Shown here: positions 57,001 to 63,043 of the stretch, piece by piece
Numbering within the stretch: position 1 is the first letter of the stretch
Layout: each line of letters begins with the position of its first letter
Position numbers and translations under genes: made by a program
Notes under the pieces: model-generated
The model's database searches: none
The model's input: the letters and a program-made list of their open reading frames with translations, nothing else
What the model was told of the DNA's origin: nothing
Assembly: GCF_024343735.1 (NCBI RefSeq)
Contig: NZ_RJUE01000009.1
Location: 17,083 to 81,082, forward strand
Direction of reading: 5' to 3'
DNA: 64,000 bases
From: Lacihabitans sp. CCS-44
Lineage (GTDB): Bacteria > Bacteroidota > Bacteroidia > Cytophagales > Spirosomataceae

Positions 57001-57824
57001 GCACCTGTGTATGTTCCCGCATACACAAAAACAGTCTGGTTTGCAGCTGGATTGGCAACTCCAGAAAGAGCATTTGAAGTAGCAAAATCAGACCAATCTT
57101 TAAATGGGCTTGCCAATGTTCCTGTGCCGTTGGAGGCTGCTGCTATATTCACAAACCATATCGGAGCAGACACATTTATAGTGACAGTAGCTGTTCGTGC
57201 AAAGTGCGTATTCGACATGGTATAGCCAAAAGTGGTGGCCCCACTAAAACCCGCATTTGGTACAAAGGTGAAACTACCATCTGGGTTCAGTGTAACTGTT
57301 CCTTGAGTTCCTGCTGTGTTTACAGCAGTTGTTGTCATATTCGTGTTTACTGGATTGATGTCATTGGCCAAAACACCGCTTACAGTTGGTACATTTATAC
57401 CAACGTTTCCTATGCAATCATAGGATTCGTCTACAGCAATAGGACTAGCTTTAAGACTTCCCGCCACTAAGGTTAAGTCACCACTTAAAACATCCGTAAA
57501 AGTAACTCCAGTAGCATCTGTACCATTATTGGTTACAAGCACAGAATAATTCAACTGGCCACCCAGCACAGCATTTCCTCCACCTTCTACACTTACTGAT
57601 TTAACAACAGTCATGCTGGGAACCAACATATTCATAATGCTGTTCTCAGGGGCTATATACTTCAAAACCAACGGCCCACGCTTTTTAAGTGGAATAGGCT
57701 TTGGCACAGTTAAGTTCTTTTTTTTGTAACTATCTATTGAATAATTTTCTTCATCAATTTTGCTTAATGAAAATCCAACAAAGAGAACTCCAATAGTAAG
57801 AAATGTTAGATAGAATTGCCTCAT
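48003..57824 (-). CDS. giant secreted adhesin-like protein, 3273 residues
   Basis: Signal-like N-terminus (FYLTFLTIGVLFVGFSLS). Then a DUF11-type domain (about 70-135), a cadherin-like tail (about 150-220) and a long right-handed beta-helix (about 225-1010) with many short TGT/NNT turns. An Asp/Glu/Ser-rich linker (about 1015-1065) leads to a DUF11-type segment. Five PKD/SprB-like repeats (about 1210-1575), a beta-solenoid region and numerous Ig-like repeats (about 2000-3150) follow. The end (VTFKSGNAIQLLPGFETRAGAVFTAKI) resembles the 3-coathanger stack type of T9SS-linked C-terminus, not the common PNP type. Most likely a cell-surface adhesin, possibly gliding-related. The gene overlaps the following gene by 4 nt. 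Confidence 0.75.
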   Translation of the reverse strand: MRQFYLTFLTIGVLFVGFSLSKIDEENYSIDSYKKKNLTVPKPIPLKKRGPLVLKYIAPENSIMNMLVPSMTVVKSVSVEGGGNAVLGGQLNYSVLVTNNGTDATGVTFTDVLSGDLTLVAGSLKASPIAVDESYDCIGNVGINVPTVSGVLANDINPVNTNMTTTAVNTAGTQGTVTLNPDGSFTFVPNAGFSGATTFGYTMSNTHFARTATVTINVSAPIWFVNIAAASNGTGTLASPFKDWSDFATSNALSGVANPAANQTVFVYAGTYTGAATLKAGQKILGQGATTSLASFAGVTVPSFSNPALPATGGTSPNLTSSGNTITLNSGNTLRGFGMGVSTKDIIGSSFGTLTVSEVTLDGNGQALDLNTGTLAATFLSISSTNSADEGVELNTVAGTLTSTGGTTITNPTSQGIEIYGNAALTANFGNTNIAGSGNVGFINTSSSASSSTMTFADFDISPDASQQAIQTTFKGSLTCTSGTILSSGAIGGAIGNISSANLENLSMVLDSYTASGSTNGLLIQNTTGSFTVNGIGTTAGSGGTISNISAKGININNASNITLKNMNFTNANTADGTLTGSSNTAANAAINAISVAGLTLNNVVVSGTTTQVGLNLSTCSNVTVTNSSFTNCGTSGVIEEAGIVAMNLSGTCAISGTTVSTSGGRNVFIRNTGSTLLTALNVTSSTFSTANGASNFLFESIDNANSTMVFKSNTFSNPTTRGLDILAGGAATINVQVGGPSLSDGNTITAKTVSPGSDGLYIQSASNTGSPTVNYNVINNTIQTSFNGYFPINIGGQGTGGQFTGRINNNTTSIANAIVATSGMGIYVAAYGRVKHVTEIKNNTVNNAGNYGIQAETNDNNTNGADGTMDATIQNNNVNMIAGGSAYAHYGLTSNNVGASSGNMVTCANTSGNVSNGVPVAANFEVSSYVLAIPATRATVKIQGNYGALPGAWTTPNPAGGLTAIDAGGGGTVTLSGVFTCLTPTNTAAARLMAQADDVNSDKSTEALAEIKQNTQNENSSELIVSKIKEDNTSVEEVGVTDNVDAYSDFESQNSIASSQSGETVTVNGTGSGFNIPAGKNMTVTFSATISNTPSTCAITNQASVSGSNFATVNSNTTTTNVVIPVPTAVTPSSATNICIGNSLNLAATCASGSVNWYTVAAPSTLLGNSASGANFSRSPTVNTTYIAKCLVGGCESTGTNTGLITVNPLPTITVSASPAICVGAVSFTIPYTATTGTPTTYSISGTGITTVTDAALPATPITVNLSSAASGSSYSYTLTVKNANDCVSGNVTGSVTVNPIPTITTGASTAICIGATSFAIPYTATTGTPTSYSISGTGITTVTNGALTSSPIVVNLSTGASGSSISYTLTVSNAGGCTSSNVTGSVTVNPLPTLTQSASPSICAGATSFTIPYTATSGTPITYSISGTGITTVTDGALSATPITVNLSSGASGSSISYILTVKNANGCTSSNINGSVTVNALPTLTKSASPAICAGATSFTIPYTATTGTPTTYSISGTGITSVTDATLPASPITVNISDVGGATGSSYAYTLTVKNASGCSSTNITGNVTVNSTPAPTSPTATPSSRTTIGSSTLSATGCVGGTITWYNATDNVAVPSPNNQPNFTAQGTYNFYAKCTGANTCVSDASANVSVSVNLCTPLASSPGNVNITWTGLLSNDWSTACNWSPAWVPDLTSGKVIIPNTINKPVISASIPDVKSIEIQAAALLTINSGRTLNVRGDGGLNKGFTIAGGTVVNNGTINIESETNTAIPAYIYLQATDAVLTNNGTIKINSSDEAIGVGSVSTPATITNSLNGIINIVGGIGVEIALPSDVVNFNNAGTINYDGTVLAFKFLGTTNFTNTGTVNINSGTGIENPTGNTITNNACGKILMASGIYTNGGITTNAGLIQMPSTYSFANTGTFTNSGVLKANAVSGITNNKMVITNACPIFTLGGTNNYTVSGIFTDAGATTSAGTYTAVGNKFTANNTIPTGTQTLYAQVTDGTCTFVVPFTFDNVKPSAVSVSTTSVCVGTNVTLSATCASGTVTWYSSASGTSSLGTGSSFVYTPGLGTGQSFYAACETTNCASGRTATSNSLSVYSVPSPPTITPPANLIVCSPSTLTLNASGCESGTITWSQGAATGTSLVLSTVGTYSITATCTISGCTSNASTAVTGLEIKAPLLPNPNSDSPKCVGETLTFSSLAEMTNYAWVGPNSFTSGSQNPSISNATLAASGTYTVTVTNANGCTASASVTATVNALATASATPTTQTVCSGGAITMIAITGTGTSYSWTRDNTTGVTGIASSGSGDISGTLTNTTNSPITVTFSITPNGTCNGTPITATVVVNPIPSATASTPSQSVCSGVNITGITFNTPIVLASAIETIEAVSSSDLAAPKATLKETQGITFISAVAGTVFNWTRDNVGTVGGNIPASGSGNISGNFTNTTSSPITVTFTVTPAYTNAGTTCTGTPITVTVTVNPNPVAIITDTGTSLCGGSSTTLSAPADPNFTYAWQRSITGIASPNSFTAFGGTGQTQVVTTSGAYRLILTNQFNCSTTDTTAVKIGDFLFNGSLGAGDAQQTGRMNRFAVASTCAAPTTYQGNFTTTGSRYYDSYTITNTRNVPVCATIALTSNCGTSIFSAAYLGSFNPASLGTNYLADHGSSFPGTSFYEATIPANGTIVVVVHEVNPGTGCAAYSLKVDVPREAAGITVTPNGPVCAGTPLTITASAANTYAWSPGGATTRTINASPTTTATYSVTLGYGNGTCSATATTQVVVDPVVAISSNSPVCEGNTLNLSSGTASSYSWTGPNSFTSSVQNPSITNVTPAAGGTYTLVAVNGGCTTTATTAVIINSLPVPNPSSDTPKCVGTTLTFNSAAGMTSYAWTGPNSFSASTQNPSISSVTTAASGTYTLTATNASGCSASATTVVTINQALPPSISPPPSLSVCSPSTLTLTANGCTGGIITWSEGAATGTSLVLSVVGTYSITATCTVNGCTSEASTAVTGLEIKAKPSAPTITPPPNLVVCSPSTLTLSASGCVGGTITWSEGAATGTSLELTAIGTYSISAICTINGCSSDASVAVTGLEIKVKPQITTQPQNLSICQGNNATFTVQANLPGVTYQWEVNTGSGFAPVVASTVYSGENTASLSLAFPPVGYNGYQYRCVVSINGCTATSVTSTLSMAGSAEALNIVNITPISGVYSQTAVAYTIAMNKIEPNANVTFKSGNAIQLLPGFETRAGAVFTAKIESPCGNNSTFNTNFDNLPKEIRK
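48545..51490. repeat. three near-identical ~210-bp Ig-like blocks
   Basis: Blocks at about 48545-48760, 48790-49000 and 51280-51490 encode nearly the same phrase (TSLVLS(x)VGTYSITATCT..., then STAVTGLEIKAK). They are much more similar to each other than the surrounding repeats, which points to recent duplication or gene conversion. Confidence 0.6.
53100..54200. repeat. five tandem ~265-bp PKD/SprB-like repeats
   Basis: Each unit encodes about 87 residues containing PAICxGATSFTIPYTATTGTP and SYSISGTGITTVT. Units are similar at the DNA level but not identical. Confidence 0.7.
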
Positions 57825-57913
57825 AGTGAGAATTATTTAAAATTACAGGTTAATTTTTTTGTATAAGTAGATTTATGGTCTTTCAATAAGCATCATCTGC
57901 TATATCGTTTATT

Positions 57914-58222
57914 TTATGAAAATATAGCTTCATACTTCATCCCTACCGAATCAAAACCTTTGGGTGTCATAAAAACAGGAAAATCTCCTTTTTGGGGATG
58001 AAAAACGATGAATGTGGCTTGCGGATAATATTCGTTTTTTTGTTCAGTACGAAATACTAGTAAAAAAGGCTTACGCTCCAAAGGCGAGTAACCACTCAAC
58101 TCCTGTATTTCTATCAATTCAGCCGATAAAGTCACATGGTCTTCAAACTTAATATCAAACCTCCTGTTGAGGTGTTCAGTAAAATCATTTACTGTCAGCT
58201 CACTTAATTCTTGTAATTCCAT
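57914..58222 (-). CDS. DUF6916-like protein
   Basis: 102 residues, with no signal peptide. LSELTVNDFTEHLNRRFDI at the N-terminus and a beta-rich core with LERKPFLLVFRTEQKNEYYPQATF fit the DUF6916 type found next to tail-collar (microcystin-dependent-like) genes. It overlaps the GNAT gene by 19 nt and is the last gene of the operon. Role unknown; perhaps a chaperone or adaptor for the tail-collar proteins. Confidence 0.65.
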   Translation of the reverse strand: MELQELSELTVNDFTEHLNRRFDIKFEDHVTLSAELIEIQELSGYSPLERKPFLLVFRTEQKNEYYPQATFIVFHPQKGDFPVFMTPKGFDSVGMKYEAIFS

Positions 58223-58704
58223 TCTAATAAATGATATACTCCGTTCGTTTCTGAAATTTTCTTAAAGCCCAGTTTTTGGTACAATTTCATGGCGGGGTTA
58301 AAACTCTCCACATGAATCGTCACGTTCTGTTGAATCTCCTTCGCTCTTTCAAAAATTCCTTTTAGAATGATCGTCCCAAATCCTTTTTTCTGGAATTTCG
58401 GTAAGAGAGCAATGTCTATGATTCTGATTGTTGAATCAAAACCTTCATTATAATACAGCCGTCCTATTTTTTCTGATGCTTTTTCAATCACAAAAAACTC
58501 AGCACCTACATAATTCTTGAGATAATACTCATGCTGGGCTTCAAATTGATGTGTCAAAAAAGACACTTTCATTTCATTAGTCCAATCATTAACTTGCTGA
58601 AGTTCTTTTTCTCTTGTACTAAAATATACTTCCTTCAAAAAATCTATATCAGAGGCTGAAAACAACCTCAACCTTATCAAATCATCTTCGATTTCTATAG
58701 ACAT
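58204..58704 (-). CDS. GNAT family N-acetyltransferase
   Basis: 166 residues. The acetyl-CoA motif is IALLPKFQKKGFGTIILKGIF (Q-x-x-G-x-G/A) and AMKLYQKLGFKKI near the end is the common C-terminal helix-strand. Such enzymes acetylate amines on proteins, antibiotics or small molecules. Its place between tail-collar and DUF6916 genes recurs in similar loci and hints at modification of the tail-collar products, but the substrate is unproven. Confidence 0.82.
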   Translation of the reverse strand: MSIEIEDDLIRLRLFSASDIDFLKEVYFSTREKELQQVNDWTNEMKVSFLTHQFEAQHEYYLKNYVGAEFFVIEKASEKIGRLYYNEGFDSTIRIIDIALLPKFQKKGFGTIILKGIFERAKEIQQNVTIHVESFNPAMKLYQKLGFKKISETNGVYHLLEWNYKN

Positions 58705-58737
58705 ACCTTAAACTTTCATTTCTTAAAACATTGTTCA

Positions 58738-59256
58738 TTAACCTCTAGGTGGAAAAACCCCTTGCAAAGCAATATTAAAATAAAAAGTCAGATATGGCAT
58801 CATATTGTTGTGTGGCTGGTCCCCTCCAGCAGGTGCCAAGGCATTGCTATGCATCGCAACAGGAGTCACAGTGCCAGTATATATAGGTATTGGATTACCC
58901 CTTCCTGGTGATGTTGCTATTGGGGTGATAACTTGTGAATTGATAGCAGCCACAGAAACCGAATGACTGTGGGAAGGTATTTCAGATTGCAACAGCGACA
59001 CCGTCTCGCTACCTCCTGTCTCTCCCAAATCATGCAATGAAAGACCAGGCCCTTGGCCTGGATGCATAGGAGCCCTTCCCTGCAAATCAGGCAGTGCAAA
59101 ATTAGACTTTCCATCGCCGCCATAAGTGGTGCCAAGCAAGGAAAACAAAGCCGTATTTTGCGAAATAGGCATAAGCTGTCCATCACACCAAGCCCAGCTT
59201 CGGGGAGCAAAATTGAAAGGGAATATTCTTATTTCAGCAACAAATGGTTCTGCCAT
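58738..59256 (-). CDS. tail-collar (microcystin-dependent-like) protein, copy 1
   Basis: 172 residues. The N-terminal AEIRIFPFNFAPRSWAWCDGQLMP and SLLGTTYGGDGKSNFALPDLQGR are the phage Tail Collar (PF07484) blocks; HSHSV and a GG-rich loop follow. The C-terminus ends YFNIALQGVFPPRG. It lacks a visible signal peptide. Such proteins form trimers and are found both in phage tails and as free bacterial operons. It is the farthest downstream of three tandem copies. Confidence 0.85.
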   Translation of the reverse strand: MAEPFVAEIRIFPFNFAPRSWAWCDGQLMPISQNTALFSLLGTTYGGDGKSNFALPDLQGRAPMHPGQGPGLSLHDLGETGGSETVSLLQSEIPSHSHSVSVAAINSQVITPIATSPGRGNPIPIYTGTVTPVAMHSNALAPAGGDQPHNNMMPYLTFYFNIALQGVFPPRG

Positions 59257-59318
59257 ATTATCAATAATTTAAATTCATCAAAAAACAACCAACATTTTAT
59301 AAAGCCTATTAATATCTA

Positions 59319-59825
59319 TTATGTAGGTGAAGGGAAAATCCCAAACAAAGAAATGATAAAATCGACACAGAGATAAGGTTGAAAATTGGTATGGGGCTGG
59401 CTTCCTCCCGTTGGATTCATTGCCGTAGGCGGCAGTACCACCGTTGGAGTTGCAGTTGAATACACTTTTTGTCCAACAGCCGTGGGCGAGAACAATGCAT
59501 TGGCAGGTGAAGGCGAATTCGCTGGGTCATTAGATGCCAATATGGGATGGCTGTGGGCTGGAATTTGACTAACGGTAAGGGTAATTTCTTCTGCTCCTCC
59601 TGTCTCAGCCAATATATAGCCATTTCCAAAGTGTATTGGAAGCCTACCTCGCAAATCAGGCAGGGCAAACGTACTTTGCCCATCGCCACCATAAGTAGTA
59701 CCTATCAAATTAAAAAGTGTTTCATTCTCAGAGATAGGAAGCAGTTGTCCCTCACAGAACATCCATCCAGCTGGAGCAAAATTTCCAGCAAACATTCTTA
59801 TTTCTCCTACGTAAGGCTGAGCCAT
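59319..59825 (-). CDS. tail-collar (microcystin-dependent-like) protein, copy 2
   Basis: 168 residues. MAQPYVGEIRMFAGNFAPAGW, LLPISENETLFNLIGTTYGGDGQSTFALPDLRGR and IPAHSHPI match the same family. Ends ...FIISLFGIFPSPT. It differs from copies 1 and 3 mostly in the central S/T/P-rich region, where divergence is highest. Confidence 0.85.
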   Translation of the reverse strand: MAQPYVGEIRMFAGNFAPAGWMFCEGQLLPISENETLFNLIGTTYGGDGQSTFALPDLRGRLPIHFGNGYILAETGGAEEITLTVSQIPAHSHPILASNDPANSPSPANALFSPTAVGQKVYSTATPTVVLPPTAMNPTGGSQPHTNFQPYLCVDFIISLFGIFPSPT

Positions 59826-59846
59826 ATCGTTATTTTTTTGTAAAAG

Positions 59847-60356
59847 TTAATTCGGTGAAGGAAAAATCCCTTGTAAAGCAATCGAAAAATTTAGGCCCAA
59901 AAATGGTTGCATGTTAAGGTGTGCCTGGCTCCCTCCAATATTACCAATCATCCCAGCTGACATAGCTCCCATATTTGCTGCTCCACTATTATATACTTGC
60001 GTCGGAGCCGTATTGCCCCATACAGTGCTAGTGGTAGGTATATTGGTGCTTACAACAGCCGAAGACCCATTCAGTATATGCGTATGGGTAGGCAGCTCAG
60101 CTATGCTAAGTGTATGAGCAGACTCCCCACCTCGTTCGCCCAAGGTATGTCCTGAGCCTACATGAATAGGACTTCTTCCCCTTAGGTCTGGCAAAGCAAA
60201 ATTCACTCGTCCATCTCCGCCAAAAGTAGTCCCAAGCAATGAGAAAAGGCCTTGATTCTGATTAATAGGCAACAATTGCCCATTGCATAATGCCCAACCT
60301 CTAGGAGCAAAATTAAAGGACATGATTCTTATTTCTGAAAGAAACGGTTCTGCCAT
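59847..60356 (-). CDS. tail-collar (microcystin-dependent-like) protein, copy 3
   Basis: 169 residues. MAEPFLSEIRIMSFNFAPRGW, LPINQNQGLFSLLGTTFGGDG and LPTHTHIL again show the fold; it ends NFSIALQGIFPSPN. The spacing to copy 2 (21 nt) and to the upstream gene (5 nt) indicates one transcript. Confidence 0.85.
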   Translation of the reverse strand: MAEPFLSEIRIMSFNFAPRGWALCNGQLLPINQNQGLFSLLGTTFGGDGRVNFALPDLRGRSPIHVGSGHTLGERGGESAHTLSIAELPTHTHILNGSSAVVSTNIPTTSTVWGNTAPTQVYNSGAANMGAMSAGMIGNIGGSQAHLNMQPFLGLNFSIALQGIFPSPN

Positions 60357-60361
60357 ACTGA

Positions 60362-60958
60362 TTATATTTTAAATGTTTTCTCGAATTCTTGAAAGTCTTC
60401 AAACTTAACAGTCCCGTGCTTGATTCTACAAGACACGACATTTTCCTTCACCTGAGTCATAAAAGAATAGGAATATTTACTATTCAAGTAAGGATTGGAG
60501 ACACCATCTATCTTTCTGTCTGTAGGTAGCAGTTCTGCCACTAACTGTGCATCAAATTTTGATTTTTCAACAAAGCTCAAAAAACTATCCATTTCATAGT
60601 TATTCCATACACCTACGTAGCTCCAATCACTATTTTTTGAAAACAGCAAAAAGCTTTGCTCTACCGTTTTGCCCGATGCTTGCAGTTCTATGGGATAGAT
60701 TGCATAGGTTTTGTTATCGTTCATCAAGCAGCCATCAAAACTGCTTTTGTAGCCCAGCTTTTGGAAGGAATCCATCTTTTCCCTAAAAACAACTTTGAGT
60801 TCCTTTTGAAAAAAATGCTTCTTGAGCTTACATATCTCTTTTAGCTTTGAGATGGCTTGGTTTGACTGAGAATAAGACGAAAACAAACTGGTTTTGCCTA
60901 TTGCTTGGTGCGTAAGCAACACAGCGGCTGCTACGAATCCTCTTCTATTTATTTTCAT
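60362..60958 (-). CDS. exported protein with Tat-like signal, unknown function
   Basis: 198 residues from the ATG at 60958 (MKINRRGFVAAAVLLTHQ), where RRGFV is a twin-arginine pattern. The mature part has a long helix (about 20-60) and a beta-rich C-terminal half with WSYVGVWNNYEMDSFLSFV. No family is recognised. It is the first gene of the tail-collar operon after the AraC gene (167-nt spacer), so it should be expressed with it. Confidence 0.6.
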   Translation of the reverse strand: MKINRRGFVAAAVLLTHQAIGKTSLFSSYSQSNQAISKLKEICKLKKHFFQKELKVVFREKMDSFQKLGYKSSFDGCLMNDNKTYAIYPIELQASGKTVEQSFLLFSKNSDWSYVGVWNNYEMDSFLSFVEKSKFDAQLVAELLPTDRKIDGVSNPYLNSKYSYSFMTQVKENVVSCRIKHGTVKFEDFQEFEKTFKI

Positions 60959-61125
60959 GACTATTGGGTTAAGAAAAACTGGAACACCGCTATCCATATT
61001 TATTACCTGACTTTGAATAGCTGATTTCAGTTATACAAAACTATACAAATTGCTGAGCGAACAGATAGCCCGATAAGACAAATCAATAGCCCGATAAGAA
61101 AAAAACACCATCGCAAACAAGAGCA

Positions 61126-62205
61126 CTATCGACTCCTATCCACTTCAGAAGGCAGCATTTTGTGAACTTTCTTAAAGGCCAACGAAAATTTACTTGCATT
61201 TTCGTATCCAAAATAGGAAGAAACATTTTTTATCTGCACTTGTTCTTCTTTAAGCATCACCAAGGCCAATTCCATCTGCTTTGTTCTAAAATACTGATAA
61301 ACAGATTGACCAAATACTTTTTTAAAATTTACTTTGAGCTTAGAGGGCGACACATTCGCCATATCGGCCAAAAAATCTATCCCAGGAAAATGATTCGTTA
61401 AGTTTTGAACCAAATATTTCTCAATTTTCCACACCGGCTCATCATTGCTTACCAAAACACCCTTCGATTCTTCGGGCTTTTTTTCTTCTTCATATACTTT
61501 TGAAAAGAAAATAGTTAAAATTTCTAAAGCTTGAATTTTAACTTTCAGCTTACTGAAGGCCTGGTGTGTGTCACCCGAAAGGCTCTTCCAAATATCCAAG
61601 GCGTGTGGCTGTGCATCGTTCATCAGACCCTCCCAAGTCAAATAACCCGGTTCGGTATTTAATATTTTTTGAAACAATAATTTTGAGGGCGGCTCTTTAT
61701 CTAAAAAATTAGTCTCAATCCATTTTCTGTTAAATGAAAAATTAAAAAACAATCCCTTGGTACCTTTGGCGTGAAAAGCATCAATAGGGATGCCCGGCTT
61801 ATACATAGCCCAACTGTTATTCCTCAGTTCCATATTGTTTATCTTCATATCCAGCTTTGGCGTCACTGGATTGTCATAAATCGAAAAAGCCAAAAAATAA
61901 TAGTCAGAGCCATAGTCATCATATACAGCCTTTGTGTGTACATTCACTTTAAACTCCAGCTCCGAGACAATCAACCAAAGGCCCTCTTCTATTTCCTGAT
62001 ACCTAAGTTGCCCTTCGGTAAACGGCGTTTTAGAATACATCACCTGGTGGTCTGTATCGTGGCTCACAAAAGGCATATTCTTTAAACTCTCCACCATAAG
62101 CTGAGGAGTATTGGTAAGATAGGGCAACACGAAATATCCGTCTTTATAATAAAAGAAGTACTTCTCAAATTTCTTAATCCACTTTATAACACGCTTGAGC
62201 GGCAT
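61126..62205 (-). CDS. AraC family transcriptional regulator
   Basis: 359 residues. The C-terminal HTH pair is clear: FLADMANVSPSKLKVNFKKVFGQSVYQYFRTKQM and VSSYFGYENASKFSLAFKKVHKMLPSEV. The N-terminal 240 residues show no recognised sensor domain. It is upstream of and in the same direction as the tail-collar operon, so regulation of that operon is likely. Confidence 0.88.
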   Translation of the reverse strand: MPLKRVIKWIKKFEKYFFYYKDGYFVLPYLTNTPQLMVESLKNMPFVSHDTDHQVMYSKTPFTEGQLRYQEIEEGLWLIVSELEFKVNVHTKAVYDDYGSDYYFLAFSIYDNPVTPKLDMKINNMELRNNSWAMYKPGIPIDAFHAKGTKGLFFNFSFNRKWIETNFLDKEPPSKLLFQKILNTEPGYLTWEGLMNDAQPHALDIWKSLSGDTHQAFSKLKVKIQALEILTIFFSKVYEEEKKPEESKGVLVSNDEPVWKIEKYLVQNLTNHFPGIDFLADMANVSPSKLKVNFKKVFGQSVYQYFRTKQMELALVMLKEEQVQIKNVSSYFGYENASKFSLAFKKVHKMLPSEVDRSR

Positions 62206-62389
62206 TCCAATTGTAAATGTAAATTCATGGCAAATTTTAAATCTAGTGTATGGACGTAGATGAGCTATGATGGACTAAACCATCAAACGAAACAAGAAGT
62301 GGAATGTAGGAAGCTTTATTTAAGATTATGGTGGTGCTAAAGTAATACCAATTTACATTTTATTCAAAAAGAGAGTAAAAAATTTGATC

Positions 62390-62517
62390 GATTGATTCGA
62401 TTTATGATTGATTCGATTTACGATTGGATCGATTTACGATTTATTCGATTGACGATTTATTCGATTGACGATTGGATCGATTGACGATTGAATCGATTGT
62501 AGATTGAATCGATTGTA
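62390..62517. repeat. 16-bp tandem repeat, eight units
   Basis: Eight contiguous 16-bp units of the form GATT(G/T)(A/G)(A/T)TCGATT(G/T)(A/T)(C/T/A), for example gattgattcgatttac, gattggatcgatttac and gatttattcgattgac, with a truncated ninth. The same unit is found at 20520 and 23345. Confidence 0.9.
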
Positions 62518-62536
62518 GATTTTTGATTTTACAAAA

Positions 62537-62568
62537 AAAGGCCTTAAAACCGAAGCTTTAAGACCTTA
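62537..62568 (-). terminator. hairpin duplicated from the tRNA-Leu terminator
   Basis: Stem aaggccttaaa / tttaagacctt with one G.U pair when read on the minus strand, followed there by T. It is very similar to the hairpin at 62644-62671. Confidence 0.7.
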
Positions 62569-62570
62569 TG

Positions 62571-62625
62571 TACCGGGGACGGGACAGCGACGGCTGCCGA
62601 TCGCCACCGTACGAGCAACAATACT
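62571..62625 (-). pseudogene. tRNA-Leu 3'-end remnant (degenerate)
   Basis: On the minus strand this holds CTCGTACGG, then an odd insertion, then TCCCGTCCCCGGTA. It matches the variable/T-arm and acceptor 3' part of the intact tRNA-Leu at 62677. There is no anticodon arm or 5' half, so it cannot be a working tRNA. The T-loop is replaced by a longer, partly palindromic piece. Confidence 0.65.
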
Positions 62626-62643
62626 CAAGTTAAAAAAACAAAA

Positions 62644-62671
62644 AAGGCCTTAGAAATTAATCTAAGACCTT
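62644..62671 (-). terminator. terminator of tRNA-Leu
   Basis: Stem aaggccttaga / tctaagacctt, loop aattaa, T-run on the minus strand. It sits 5 nt after the tRNA 3' end. Confidence 0.82.
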
Positions 62672-62676
62672 CCGAG

Positions 62677-62762
62677 TACCGGGGACGGGAATCGAACCCG
62701 TACGAGCGATAAGGCTCACAGGATTTTAAGTCCTGCGTGTCTACCAGTTCCACCACCCCGGC
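62677..62762 (-). tRNA. tRNA-Leu (anticodon UAA)
   Basis: 86 nt. The acceptor GCCGGGG pairs with CCCCGGT, and the D arm, anticodon stem CAGGA/TCCTG with loop CTTAAAA region, the long variable arm (class II) and the T arm ACGGG-TTCGATT-CCCGT all fold. Anticodon UAA reads UUA codons. No CCA is encoded; the discriminator is A. Confidence 0.95.
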
Positions 62763-62822
62763 GGGTGATATGCCCTAAGAAACAAAAAAGTCCCCATTTT
62801 CATAGGAACTTTTTATCTCTTG

Positions 62823-62895
62823 AGCGAAAGACGGGTCTCGAACCCGCGACCTTAACCTTGGCAAGGTTACGCTCTACCAACTGAGCTACTTTCGC
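62823..62895 (-). tRNA. tRNA-Gly (anticodon GCC)
   Basis: 73 nt. Acceptor GCGAAAG / CTTTCGC with discriminator U, anticodon stem TAACC/GGTTA around TTGCCAA, T arm GCGGG-TTCGAGA-CCCGT. It lies 60 nt upstream of tRNA-Leu on the same strand, so both may share one transcript. Confidence 0.95.
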
Positions 62896-63019
62896 TTTTA
62901 AAGAACCTCTTTCGTTCAATGTGGGTGCAAAGATAAGGGGTCTTTTTATATTTGTCAAGCCTTCTTTGAAAAAAAATATAATAATTTTAGAATACCACAC
63001 ACAATTAATTAGTACTTAG

Positions 63020-63027
63020 TATTTTTG
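63020..63027 (+). promoter_or_regulatory. candidate -7 element of hisIE
   Basis: TATTTTTG matches TAnnTTTG and lies 16 nt before the ATG at 63044, which implies a very short leader. The -33 TTTG is not evident. Confidence 0.4.
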
Positions 63028-63043
63028 CACAATTATTATTTTT

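Larger units (their letters stand above)
62206..62676. other. 471-nt spacer with repeat array and tRNA remnant
   Basis: 62206-62389 has no gene. The rest holds the 16-bp array (62390-62517), a hairpin and tRNA-like remnant (62537-62625) and the tRNA-Leu terminator. Confidence 0.6.

Noticed and set aside
56575..57225. 216-codon plus-strand frame inside the giant adhesin gene
   Set aside because: It is antisense to a well-supported 3273-residue gene with low-complexity repeats; the V/P/A-rich translation is an expected shadow. Several similar frames across 48-57 kb were rejected on the same ground.
58738..60356. diversity-generating retroelement variable region
   Set aside because: No reverse transcriptase gene or template repeat is visible; paralog divergence explains the variable central parts.
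57914..60958. prophage
   Set aside because: Only tail-collar-like genes are present; no capsid, terminase, portal or integrase genes. Similar operons occur without phage.
62390..62517. CRISPR array
   Set aside because: The 16-bp units are contiguous with no unique spacers and there are no cas genes.
62571..62625. second functional tRNA-Leu
   Set aside because: Only the 3' part is present; no anticodon arm or 5' half.
62800..63000. 66-codon minus-strand ORF
   Set aside because: It overlaps tRNA-Gly completely; a coincidental open frame.
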